Assembly: GCA_032229625.1 (NCBI GenBank)
Contig: JAVTVZ010000063.1
Coordinates: 1-64,000, forward strand
Reading direction: 5' to 3'
From: Kineosphaera sp032229625
GTDB lineage: Bacteria > Actinomycetota > Actinomycetes > Actinomycetales > Dermatophilaceae
DNA length: 64,000 nucleotides
Both the position numbers and the translations under genes were made by a program. Every line of letters begins with the position of its first letter. Within the stretch, counting starts at the first letter, position 1. Shown in pieces: positions 31,844 to 40,199 of the stretch. Under the pieces are notes generated by a model. That model had not been told where the DNA came from, ran no database searches, and worked only from the letters and a program-made list of their open reading frames with translations.

Positions 31844-34501
31844 ATGAACGAGCCGGTCGCCCCCCACGGCGCCCGCGGTGCGCGGCACGACGCCCCCGCG
31901 GAGCCGGGCCCGGGTGCGCCGGGCGCGCAGTCCTCGCAAGGCACGCAGAGCGCGCGGTCCCTCACGAACGCTCAGGCCAACGGCGTCGCGGCGCAGCCTC
32001 CCGCGGGGGCCTCGGTCGCGTCGACGCCCCGTCCGGCGCACGGAGCGGCGCCTGCCGGTGGGGTGCTGCCGCCGGCGTCGTCGGGGCCCACGCCGCCGGT
32101 GCGCATCGGGACCGCCACCTCGGGCTCGACGCCCCCGGCCCCGAGCGCGACGCCGCCGACCCCTGGCTCCACGCCCGCGACGCCCGCGACGCCTGGGCCG
32201 TCGGGCTCACCGGCAGCGGCCCGGCAGGCCACCTCGCGGGTGCGGGCGCGGCTGGCCCGCTTCGGCGGCCCGCGACACCACGTCAACCCGGCGCTCGAGC
32301 CGCTGCTGCACACCGTCAAGGCGACCCACCCCAAGGCGGACCTCGCCCTCATCGAGCGGGCGTACACGGTCGCCGAGCGGTGTCACACCGGGCAGTTCCG
32401 CAAGAGCGGAGACCCCTACATCACGCACCCGCTGGCGGTCGCGACGATCCTCGCCGAGCTGGGCATGACGCCGACGACTCTCGCGGCGGCGCTCCTGCAC
32501 GACACGGTGGAGGACACCGACTACAGCCTCGGGCAGCTGATCACCGACTTCGGTGAGGAGATCGGCGACCTCGTCAACGGCGTGACGAAACTCGACAAGG
32601 TCACCTACGGCGAGGCCGCCCAGGCCGAGACGGTCCGCAAGATGATCGTCGCGATGTCCAAGGACATCCGGGTCCTGGTCATCAAGCTCGCCGACCGGCT
32701 GCACAACGCGCGGACGTGGCGCTACGTCTCGCGCGCCTCGGCCGAGCGCAAGGCGACCGAGACCCTGGAGATCTACGCGCCGCTGGCGCACCGACTCGGG
32801 ATGAACACGATCAAGTGGGAGCTCGAGGACATCTCCTTCATGACCCTCTACCCGAAGGTGTATGAGGAGATCGTGCGGCTCGTCTCCGAGCGGGCCCCGG
32901 CCCGCGAAGAACTCCTCACGAGCGTCAAGCAGCAGGTGGCCGACGATCTCAAGGCGGCGCGGATCAACTGCGTCGTCACCGGGCGACCCAAGCACTACTA
33001 CTCCGTCTATCAGAAGATGATCGTGCGGGGCCGGGAATTCTCGGACATCTACGACCTTGTCGCGGTCCGGGTGCTCGTCGACACGACGCGCGACTGTTAT
33101 GCGGCGCTCGGCGCGATGCATGCCCGCTGGCGGCCCATGCCGGGCCGCTTCAAGGACTTCATCGCGATGCCGAAGTTCAACATGTATCAGTCGCTGCACA
33201 CGACGGTCATCGGGCCCGACGGCAAGCCCGTCGAGATCCAGATCCGCACGCATTCGATGCATCACCGCGCCGAATACGGGGTCGCGGCGCACTGGAAGTA
33301 CAAGGAGGTCAGCGGCACCGTCGCCCGGGGCGAGAACGCCCGCAAGGGCGCCGACGGCGACACCGACCTCGCGTGGGTGCGTCAGCTGTTGGACTGGCAG
33401 CAGGAGACGAGCGACCCCGAGGAATTCCTCGAGCAGTTGCGCTACGCGATGAATACGCGCGAGGTCTACGTCTTCACCCCCAAGGGTGGGGTCATCGCGC
33501 TGCCGTTGGGCTCGACCCCCGTCGATTTCGCGTATGCGGTGCACACCGAGGTGGGCCACCACTGCATCGGCGGCCGCGTCAACGGCCGGCTCGTGCCGCT
33601 GGAGTCGACGCTCGACCACGGCGACACCGTCGAGATCCTCACCTCCAAGGCCGACGGCGCCGGGCCCTCGCGGGACTGGCTGACCTTCGTGAAGTCGCCC
33701 CGGGCGCGCAGCAAGATCCGGCAGTGGTTCAGCAAGTCGCGCCGTGAGGAGGCGATCGAGACCGGCAAGGACGCGATCGCCAAGGCGATGCGCAAGCGCA
33801 ACATGCCGCTGCAGCGGATCATGACCGCCGAGACGCTCACCGGCATCGCCAACGAGCTGCGCTACACCGACATCGAGACCCTCTACGCCGCGGTCGGGGA
33901 GGGGCGCGTCTCGGCGCAGTCCGTCGTGGAGAAGGCCGTCGCCAGCCACGGCGGGGAGGACGGCGCGAGCGAGGACCTCGCCGAGGCGACCGTCCCGGGC
34001 GGTTCGCGCGGCCGGCCGCGCCCCGGCGACCCCGGGGTGGTCGTGAAGGGCGTCAGCGACGTCTGGGTCAAGCTCGCCAAGTGCTGCACGCCGGTGCCGG
34101 GCGACCCGATCCTGGGGTTCGTCACCCGCGAGGGCGTCGTGTCGGTGCACCGCACGGACTGCACGAACAGCGACCAGCTGCTCTCGCAGCCGGAGCGGAT
34201 CACGCAGGTCGAGTGGGCGCCGAGCGCCGCGAGCCTCTTCCTCGTGCAGCTGCAGGTCGAGGCCCTCGACCGCAGCCGGCTGCTGCTGGACGTCACGCGG
34301 GTCATCTCCGACCACCAGGTCAACATCCTCTCGGCGACCGTGACGACGTCGCGCGACCGGGTCGCGATCTCCCGCTTCACCTTCGAGATGGGCGACCCGA
34401 GCCACCTGGACTACGTCATCAACGCGGTCCGGCGCATCGACGGGGTCTTCGACGTCTACCGGATCACCGGGGGCGGCAAGACGGTCCGCAAACACGCCTG
34501 A
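31844..34501 (+). CDS. rsh: Bifunctional (p)ppGpp synthetase/hydrolase RelA/SpoT
   Basis: Encodes 885 residues. It makes and degrades ppGpp, the stringent-response alarmone. A 120-residue disordered Ala/Pro/Gly-rich N-terminus precedes the HD hydrolase (THPLAVATILAELGMTPTTL, LLHDTVEDTDYSLGQL), then the synthetase domain (VVTGRPKHYYSVYQKMIVRG, AMHARWRPMPGRFKDFIAMP), TGS (VYVFTPKGGVIALPLGSTPV), the conserved-cysteine region (LAKCCTPVPGDPILGFVTRE) and an ACT domain at the end. Both catalytic halves look intact. Most Mtb-type Rel proteins are about 740-790 residues; the extra length is the N-terminal tail. Confidence 0.96.
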   Translation: MNEPVAPHGARGARHDAPAEPGPGAPGAQSSQGTQSARSLTNAQANGVAAQPPAGASVASTPRPAHGAAPAGGVLPPASSGPTPPVRIGTATSGSTPPAPSATPPTPGSTPATPATPGPSGSPAAARQATSRVRARLARFGGPRHHVNPALEPLLHTVKATHPKADLALIERAYTVAERCHTGQFRKSGDPYITHPLAVATILAELGMTPTTLAAALLHDTVEDTDYSLGQLITDFGEEIGDLVNGVTKLDKVTYGEAAQAETVRKMIVAMSKDIRVLVIKLADRLHNARTWRYVSRASAERKATETLEIYAPLAHRLGMNTIKWELEDISFMTLYPKVYEEIVRLVSERAPAREELLTSVKQQVADDLKAARINCVVTGRPKHYYSVYQKMIVRGREFSDIYDLVAVRVLVDTTRDCYAALGAMHARWRPMPGRFKDFIAMPKFNMYQSLHTTVIGPDGKPVEIQIRTHSMHHRAEYGVAAHWKYKEVSGTVARGENARKGADGDTDLAWVRQLLDWQQETSDPEEFLEQLRYAMNTREVYVFTPKGGVIALPLGSTPVDFAYAVHTEVGHHCIGGRVNGRLVPLESTLDHGDTVEILTSKADGAGPSRDWLTFVKSPRARSKIRQWFSKSRREEAIETGKDAIAKAMRKRNMPLQRIMTAETLTGIANELRYTDIETLYAAVGEGRVSAQSVVEKAVASHGGEDGASEDLAEATVPGGSRGRPRPGDPGVVVKGVSDVWVKLAKCCTPVPGDPILGFVTREGVVSVHRTDCTNSDQLLSQPERITQVEWAPSAASLFLVQLQVEALDRSRLLLDVTRVISDHQVNILSATVTTSRDRVAISRFTFEMGDPSHLDYVINAVRRIDGVFDVYRITGGGKTVRKHA

Positions 34502-34581
34502 GGCTCGCCGGCGCGGCCCGGGCGGCGCAGGCGACGCGGATCCTCCCGGGGCCTGCGGCGGGCGGAGCGATCTGGGCCTAG

Positions 34582-34622
34582 GGTGGCGATCAGGGCGGGA
34601 TTGCTCGTGATCCCGCGCCACC
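34582..34622. terminator. Extended inverted repeat after rsh
   Basis: GGTGGCG ... GCGGGAT-tgctcgtg-ATCCCGC ... CGCCACC, arms broken by a few bases. It lies 80 bp after the rsh stop and 100 bp before gabT, so it may terminate rsh or lie in the gabT leader. Confidence 0.45.
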
Positions 34623-34721
34623 GGCGTCCTCGGACGTGCGGATTCCGGCTCGGCATCGGCACGCGACGACGGTATCGACCGGGCGTGGCCTCGACGGCGC
34701 ACGCTTCATCGCAGGGAGAGA

Positions 34722-36071
34722 GTGCAGGCACCACACATGATCGAGCAGAAGCGCGTCCTGACCACGGACATCCCGGGGCCGCGATCGCAGGAGCTGAACG
34801 CCCGGAAGGCCGGCGCCGTCGCCGCGGGGGTCAGCGCGGGCCTGCCCGTCTACGTCGAGCGCGCCGAGGGCGGCATCCTCGTCGACGCCGACGGCAACCA
34901 GCTCATCGACTTCGGGTCCGGCATCGCCGTGACGACCGTCGGCAACCGCAACCCGCGGATCATGGAGGCGGTCGCCGCGCAGATCGCCGACTTCACCCAC
35001 ACGTGCTTCATGGTCACGCCCTACGAGGAATACGTCGCGGTGTGCGAGAAGCTCAACGAGCACACCCCCGGCGATCATGACAAGCGCTCCGCGCTCTTCA
35101 ACTCCGGCGCCGAGGCCGTCGAGAACGCCGTGAAGATCGCCCGGCACGCCACCGGCCGGGACGCGGTCGTCACCTTCGACCACGCCTACCACGGCCGCAC
35201 GAACCTGACGATGGCGATGACGGCCAAGAACATGCCGTACAAGCAGGGCTTCGGGCCCTTCGCCGCCGAGGTGTATCGGGCGCCGATGGCCTACCCCTAC
35301 CGGTGGCCCGGCGGCGAGCAGGCCTGCGGCGCCGAGGCGCTCGACGTCGTCACGAGCCAGATCCACACCCAGGTCGGGGAGCAGAACGTCGCGGCCGTCG
35401 TGCTCGAGCCCATCCAGGGTGAGGGCGGCTTCATCGTGCCGCCGCCGGGCTTCCTCGCCGGGCTGGCGCAGTGGTGTCGCGAGCACGGCATCCTCTTCGT
35501 CGCCGACGAGGTGCAGTCGGGCTTCTGCCGCACCGGCGACTGGTTCGCCAGCGACCACGAGGAGGTCGTGCCCGACCTCATCACGACCGCCAAGGGCATC
35601 GCCGGCGGCATGCCGCTGGCCGGGGTCACCGGCCGCGCCGAACTCATGGACGCCGTGCACCCCGGGGGCCTCGGCGGCACCTACGGCGGCAACCCCGTCG
35701 CGTGCGCGGCGGCCCTGGCCTCGATCGAGACGATGGAGGAGGACGATCTGCCGGCGCGGGCCCGCGAGATCGAGACGATCCTGCGCGGGCGCCTCGAGGA
35801 GCTCGCCGCGACGTATGACGCGGTCGGCGAGATCCGCGGTCGCGGGGCGATGATGGCGATCGAGCTCGTGCAGGACCGCGCGAGCAAGGCGCCGGCGTCG
35901 GCGCTGGCCGCGGCCGTCAACAAGGGCTGCCACGAGCGGGGCCTGGTCACGCTGACCTGCGGGTCCTACGGCAACGTCTTCCGCTTCCTGCCGCCGCTGA
36001 CGATCGACGACGCGCTCCTGGCCGAAGGCATGGACATCCTCGCCGAGTCCTTCGCGGCCGCGACCGCCTAA
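34722..36071 (+). CDS. gabT: 4-aminobutyrate aminotransferase
   Basis: Encodes 449 residues. It transfers the amino group of GABA to 2-oxoglutarate, with PLP. Family marks: ITTDIPGPRSQELNAR-type start, FNSGAEAVENAVKIARHATG (PLP phosphate region), FDHAYHGRTNLTMAMTAK, FVADEVQSGFCRTGDWFAS, the PLP lysine in TTAKGIAGGMPLAGVTGRA, and GGLGGTYGGNPVACAAALAS. Start: GTG at 34722 has GGGAGAG just upstream; an ATG at 34737 is the alternative. It is a single gene; a PLP-requiring enzyme, though not linked to pdxST. Confidence 0.93.
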   Translation: MQAPHMIEQKRVLTTDIPGPRSQELNARKAGAVAAGVSAGLPVYVERAEGGILVDADGNQLIDFGSGIAVTTVGNRNPRIMEAVAAQIADFTHTCFMVTPYEEYVAVCEKLNEHTPGDHDKRSALFNSGAEAVENAVKIARHATGRDAVVTFDHAYHGRTNLTMAMTAKNMPYKQGFGPFAAEVYRAPMAYPYRWPGGEQACGAEALDVVTSQIHTQVGEQNVAAVVLEPIQGEGGFIVPPPGFLAGLAQWCREHGILFVADEVQSGFCRTGDWFASDHEEVVPDLITTAKGIAGGMPLAGVTGRAELMDAVHPGGLGGTYGGNPVACAAALASIETMEEDDLPARAREIETILRGRLEELAATYDAVGEIRGRGAMMAIELVQDRASKAPASALAAAVNKGCHERGLVTLTCGSYGNVFRFLPPLTIDDALLAEGMDILAESFAAATA

Positions 36072-36095
36072 GGCTCCCGAGGCGCGATCCCACGG

Positions 36096-36133
36096 CGGCG
36101 GCCGGCTCCGGGCAGTCCCGGGGTCGGCCGCCG
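36096..36133. terminator. Terminator after gabT
   Basis: 17-bp arms CGGCGGCCGGCTCCGGG / CCCGGGGTCGGCCGCCG with loop CAGT; two positions are G-T wobbles. It starts 25 bp after the gabT stop. Confidence 0.75.
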
Positions 36134-36297
36134 ACGTGTGTCCGGGGTCGGCTGCTGCGGTGTGTCCGGGCGCGGGGCGTCGGGGCTGCCGCATCGGGGC
36201 TGCCGCGTCGGGGGTCGCGTCGTCGGGTCGGGTGGAGAGGCGTGAGCGTAGGGGTGCCGGGGGGAACCGGGGTGTGCGGGCCGCACCGCCCGCGCTA

Positions 36298-36316
36298 ACC
36301 TGAACACCGTTCAGGT
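36298..36316. promoter_or_regulatory. BioQ-like operator overlapping the bioB -10 box
   Basis: ACCTGAACACCGTTCAGGT, a perfect 8-bp inverted repeat around ACC. Its core TGAAC-N3-GTTCA resembles the BioQ box of corynebacteria and mycobacteria. TAACCT at 36296-36301 is a -10 candidate overlapping it, so binding would block RNA polymerase. bioB starts 74 bp downstream. Confidence 0.7.
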
Positions 36317-36389
36317 GGCGCCCTGTGCGGTCGCCACCACCGCCTCACGAGTCGCGCGAGGGGCGACCCGCTCGCGCCAGGAGAAGCCC

Positions 36390-37514
36390 ATGCCCACGTC
36401 CTACGACGCCCTCGCCGACGCGGTGCTCGCCGGCACCCCCGTCACCGCCGACCAGGCACTGGAGGTGCTGCAGGCGCCCGACGCGCAGGTGCTCGACGTC
36501 GTCGCCGCGGCCGCCCGGCTGCGGCGCAGGCACTTCGCCGACACGGTCAAGGTCAACTACCTCGTCAACCTCAAGTCCGGCCTCTGCCAGGAGGACTGCA
36601 CCTACTGCTCCCAGTCGCTGGGGTCGAGCGCCGACATCCTGAAGTACTCGTGGCTCTCGAGCGAGCAGGCCGTCGCCCAGGCCCGCGCCGGGCTGAGCGC
36701 GGGCGCGACCCGGGTCTGCATGGTCTCCAGCGGGCGCGGCCCGAGCCGGCGTGACGTCGAGCGGGTCGCCGGCATGGTCGGCGCGCTCAAGGAGGAGTAT
36801 CCGCAGGTCGAGGTGTGTGCCTGCCTCGGGCTGCTGGGGGAGGGGCAGGCGGAGCGGCTGCGCGAGGCCGGCGTCGACGCCTACAACCACAACGTCAACA
36901 CGGCCGCGTCGCACCACGATCAGATCGTCTCCACCCACTCCTACGACGATCGCGTCGCGACGGTGCAGCGCGCCCAGGACGCGGGGCTGTCGGCGTGTAG
37001 CGGCCTCATCGCCGGGCTGGGGGAGAGCGACGAGCAGCTCGTCGAGGCGCTCTTCGCGCTGCGCGACCTCGGCTCGGACTCGATCCCGGTGAACTTCCTC
37101 ATGCCCTTCGACGGCACCCCGCAGGCCGACACGTGGGAGCTGACGCCGCTGCGCTGCCTGAAGATCCTGGCGATGGCGCGCTTCGTCTGCCCCGACGTCG
37201 AGATCCGCATCGCCGGCGGCCGCGAGCTGCACCTGCGCTCGCTGCAGGGGCTGGCGCTGCACGTCGCCAACTCGATCTTCCTCGGGGACTACCTGACCTC
37301 GCAGGGGCAGGCGGCGCAGGACGACCTGGCGCTCATCGCGGACAACGGCTTCGTCGTCCTAGGCTCGCACGACGGCGCACACGAGGGCGCACCGGAGGGC
37401 CCCCAAGAGGGCGCGCAGGACGAGGCCGAGGTGATCTCGGTCCGGGAGTCGCACGCCGCTGACCTGCAGGTGCGTCGCCGGGGTGCGGGCACCGCCCTGC
37501 TGCCGAACGCCTGA
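36390..37514 (+). CDS. bioB: Biotin synthase
   Basis: Encodes 374 residues. BioB is a radical SAM enzyme that inserts sulfur into dethiobiotin. The radical SAM cluster motif is CQEDCTYCSQSLGSSA near residue 70; YNHNVNTAASHHDQIVSTHS and the C-terminal GGRELHLRSLQGLALHVANS match the TIM barrel. ATG start with AGGAG upstream. The last 45 residues (HEGAPEGPQEGAQDEAEVIS...) are a nonconserved extension. bioA, bioD and bioF are not nearby. Confidence 0.96.
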   Translation: MPTSYDALADAVLAGTPVTADQALEVLQAPDAQVLDVVAAAARLRRRHFADTVKVNYLVNLKSGLCQEDCTYCSQSLGSSADILKYSWLSSEQAVAQARAGLSAGATRVCMVSSGRGPSRRDVERVAGMVGALKEEYPQVEVCACLGLLGEGQAERLREAGVDAYNHNVNTAASHHDQIVSTHSYDDRVATVQRAQDAGLSACSGLIAGLGESDEQLVEALFALRDLGSDSIPVNFLMPFDGTPQADTWELTPLRCLKILAMARFVCPDVEIRIAGGRELHLRSLQGLALHVANSIFLGDYLTSQGQAAQDDLALIADNGFVVLGSHDGAHEGAPEGPQEGAQDEAEVISVRESHAADLQVRRRGAGTALLPNA

Positions 37515-37536
37515 GCCGCGCCGGGCGGCCCCGCAT

Positions 37537-37564
37537 CCCCCGGCCGTCGGAGGGGAGCCGGGGG
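37537..37564. terminator. Terminator after bioB
   Basis: CCCCCGGC, 12-base loop, GCCGGGGG, 23 bp after the bioB stop. Confidence 0.6.
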
Positions 37565-37650
37565 CGCGGGAGCGGCGCCGGCGCGCGGGTCTCCCGGCAG
37601 AGCGATGGTAGGAATGGCCCACGCGTGGGGCGAGCTTCGTGGCATCGCGT

Positions 37651-37693
37651 GACGAGGGCGCTCCGAGGGCGCTCCGAGGGCGCCACGAGGGCG
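37651..37693 (+). repeat. 11-bp tandem repeat before alpha-galactosidase gene
   Basis: Four units: gacgagggcg, ctccgagggcg twice and ccacgagggcg. Only two are identical. Confidence 0.6.
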
Positions 37694-37757
37694 TCCGGCT
37701 CAGCAGTGACGAGCCCGGCCGACGCGTGGACCGCCCCGACGTCGTGAGGACCCCGCC

Positions 37758-40103
37758 ATGCCCGTCGCTCACCCCACCGCTGCCGGCGCCACGGGCCGGG
37801 CCGGCGCCGCAAGACCGCCGGATGCCGTCGTCCACCTGCGCGCCGCAGGCGTCGGGCTGCTGCTCGACCTGTCCGACGGGGCGCTGCCGGCGGTCATCCA
37901 CTGGGGCGCCGACATCGGCCCGCTGGGCGCCGACGAGGCGCGTGGCCTCATCGCCGCCGCCGTCCCGCCGGTGCCGGGGAATGCTCCCGAGACGCCGCTG
38001 CGGCTCGCGCTGCTGCCGCAGGCGCACGCCGGGTGGCTCGGGCGACCCGGTCTGTCCGGGCACCGCGACGGCGCGGGGTGGAGCCCGCGGTTCGTCACCA
38101 CCGGCGTGTGGCTCGACGGCGAGCCTGTGACCGGCTACGTCGAGCGCGAGGTCGCCGCCCGGCGCAGCGGGCACGGTGTCGCCGGCGCGGTGCGGCTCGT
38201 CGTCGACGCCCGCGACGACACCCTCCGGCTCGACCTGCGCCTGGAGATCGAGCTGCTCGGCTCCGGGCTCGTGCGCAGCCGCGCGCGCGTCACCAACGGC
38301 GACGACGCGCCCTACACGCTCGACGATCTCGTCCTGGCCTACCCCGTGCCGGGGACCGCGCGCGACGTGCTGGACTTCGCGGGCCGCTGGGGCAAGGAGA
38401 AGGTGCCCCAGCGGGGCCGCCTCGACGTCGGCACGCACCTGCGCGAGGGGCGGCGAGGCCGCACCGGCGCCGACGCCGCCGGTGTGCTGCACCTCGGGGA
38501 GGACGGTTTCGGCTTCGCCCACGGGCGCATCTGGGGCGTGCACACGGCCTACAGCGGCAACCACACGCACTACGCCGAGCGGCTGAGCAGCGGGGTCCAG
38601 GTCGCCGGTGGGGGAGAGCTGCTGCTGCCCGGCGAGATCCGGCTCGCCCGCGGCGAGAGCTACACCGGGCCGTGGGTCTACGGGTCCTACGGGGTCGGGC
38701 TCGATGAGGTCGCGGCGCGCTTCCACCGCTACCTGCGCGGGCGCGAGCAGCACGTCGACACGGCGCGGCCGGTGACGCTCAACGTCTGGGAGGCCGTGTA
38801 TTTCGACCACGACCTGCCCCGGCTGCTCGACCTCGCCGAGCGCGCCGCGGCCCTGGGAGTGGAGCGCTTCGTGCTCGACGACGGCTGGTTCGGGGCGCGC
38901 CGCGACGACCACGCCGGCCTCGGCGACTGGGTCGTCAGCGCCGACGCCTGGCCCGACGGGCTGGCCCCGCTCATCGACGGGGTCACGGCGCTGGGCATGC
39001 AGTTCGGGCTGTGGTTCGAGCCCGAGATGGTCAACCCCGATTCCGATGTCGCCCGCGCGCACCCCGACTGGATCATGACGGCCCGCCCGAGCGAGGGCGC
39101 CGCGGGATGGCCGATCGAGTCGCGCTTCCAGCAGGTGCTCGACCTCGGCATCCCGCAGGCGTATGCCCACGTGCGGGACCAGATGGACGCGCTGCTCACG
39201 CAGTACGACATCGCCTACCTCAAGTGGGACCACAACCGCGACCTCACCGAGGCCGGCGACGCGACCCGCGGGGGGCGCCCCGGCGTGCACGCCCAGACGC
39301 ACGCCTTCTACCGGCTCGTCGACGAACTCAAGGCGCGGCACCCCGGCCTGGAGATCGAGTCGTGCTCCTCCGGCGGCTCGCGGGTCGACCTCGAGGTCAT
39401 GCAGCGGTGCGACCGCATCTGGGTCAGCGACTGCATCGACCCCCTCGAGCGGCAGCAGATGAACCGCTGGACGATGCAGCTCCTGCCGCCCGAGCTGCTC
39501 GGCAGCCACATCGCCTCCGGTCGCTCGCACACGACGGGGCGGGTGCACGACCTGTCGTTCCGCGCCGGCACCGCGCTGCTCGGTCACCTGGGCATCGAGT
39601 GGGACCTCGCGCGGGCCACCGACGACGAGCTCACCGAGCTCGCCGCGTGGATCGCCTACTACCAGGAGCACCGTGAGCATCTGCTCTCCGGTGACCTCGT
39701 GCGCGTCGACGTCGCCGACCCCGACACCCTCGCCGTCTACGGCGTGCTCGCCCCCGACCGCGCCCGCGCGACGTACTTCCTCGCGACGACCGGCCGCAGC
39801 GACGTCAGCCCCCGCCCCCGGGTGAGGCTGCCGGGCCTGGACCCCACCCGCACGTATGCCGTCACGCCCGTCATCGTCGGCGCCCACCCCGGTGGCCTGG
39901 CGGCCGCGCGCTGGTGGCTCGCCGACGGCGAGATCGAGGAGCCCGGCGCGCTCGACCCGGCGCACCCCTATCCGGAGCCCACCCTGGGTGGGCGGCGACT
40001 CTCCGGAGGCACGTTCTCCGGCGCAGCCCTGGCGGAGGTCGGCCTCCAACCGCCGCTGCTGCACCCCGACCAGATCGTGATGTACGAGCTGGCCGCCGTC
40101 TGA
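37758..40103 (+). CDS. GH36 alpha-galactosidase
   Basis: Encodes 781 residues. Family GH36 enzymes hydrolyse terminal alpha-galactosides such as raffinose and melibiose. The order of the domains is an N-terminal beta-sandwich, (beta/alpha)8 barrel and C-terminal beta domain. Key parts: FVLDDGWFGARRDDHAGLGD near residue 371, LWFEPEMVNPDSDVARAHPD near 420, the nucleophile Asp in YLKWDHNRDLTEA near 485, and the acid/base Asp in SDCIDPLERQ near 557 after SCSSGGSRVDLEVM. TGAGGA upstream of the ATG. No signal peptide, so it is cytoplasmic; no sugar transporter gene lies next to it. Ends at the terminator at 40153. Confidence 0.93.
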   Translation: MPVAHPTAAGATGRAGAARPPDAVVHLRAAGVGLLLDLSDGALPAVIHWGADIGPLGADEARGLIAAAVPPVPGNAPETPLRLALLPQAHAGWLGRPGLSGHRDGAGWSPRFVTTGVWLDGEPVTGYVEREVAARRSGHGVAGAVRLVVDARDDTLRLDLRLEIELLGSGLVRSRARVTNGDDAPYTLDDLVLAYPVPGTARDVLDFAGRWGKEKVPQRGRLDVGTHLREGRRGRTGADAAGVLHLGEDGFGFAHGRIWGVHTAYSGNHTHYAERLSSGVQVAGGGELLLPGEIRLARGESYTGPWVYGSYGVGLDEVAARFHRYLRGREQHVDTARPVTLNVWEAVYFDHDLPRLLDLAERAAALGVERFVLDDGWFGARRDDHAGLGDWVVSADAWPDGLAPLIDGVTALGMQFGLWFEPEMVNPDSDVARAHPDWIMTARPSEGAAGWPIESRFQQVLDLGIPQAYAHVRDQMDALLTQYDIAYLKWDHNRDLTEAGDATRGGRPGVHAQTHAFYRLVDELKARHPGLEIESCSSGGSRVDLEVMQRCDRIWVSDCIDPLERQQMNRWTMQLLPPELLGSHIASGRSHTTGRVHDLSFRAGTALLGHLGIEWDLARATDDELTELAAWIAYYQEHREHLLSGDLVRVDVADPDTLAVYGVLAPDRARATYFLATTGRSDVSPRPRVRLPGLDPTRTYAVTPVIVGAHPGGLAAARWWLADGEIEEPGALDPAHPYPEPTLGGRRLSGGTFSGAALAEVGLQPPLLHPDQIVMYELAAV

Positions 40104-40152
40104 GCCGGCCGGGGATCCCCTACAGCGACAACGGCCTTCACCGATCGGGGCG

Positions 40153-40183
40153 GGGGTGGCGTCCGCTGACGAGACGCCACCCC
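40153..40183. terminator. Terminator after alpha-galactosidase
   Basis: 11-bp stem GGGGTGGCGTC / GACGCCACCCC, loop of nine bases, 50 bp after the stop and 17 bp before the end of the convergent phosphatase gene. Confidence 0.8.
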
Positions 40184-40199
40184 GTCCGTGTCGCGCGGG

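Larger units (their letters stand above)
36072..36389. other. 318-bp region between gabT and bioB
   Basis: Contains the gabT terminator (36096-36133), short repeats TCGGGGCTGCCGC (36180-36205), and the bioB promoter/operator (36296-36316). No gene recognised. Confidence 0.6.

Noticed and set aside
34582..34622. Riboswitch in the gabT leader
   Set aside because: The inverted repeat is a simple nested hairpin with no known aptamer motif, so terminator is more likely.
37359..40064. 901-codon leftward open frame opposite alpha-galactosidase and bioB
   Set aside because: It is the antisense of a complete GH36 enzyme and has no recognisable domain.
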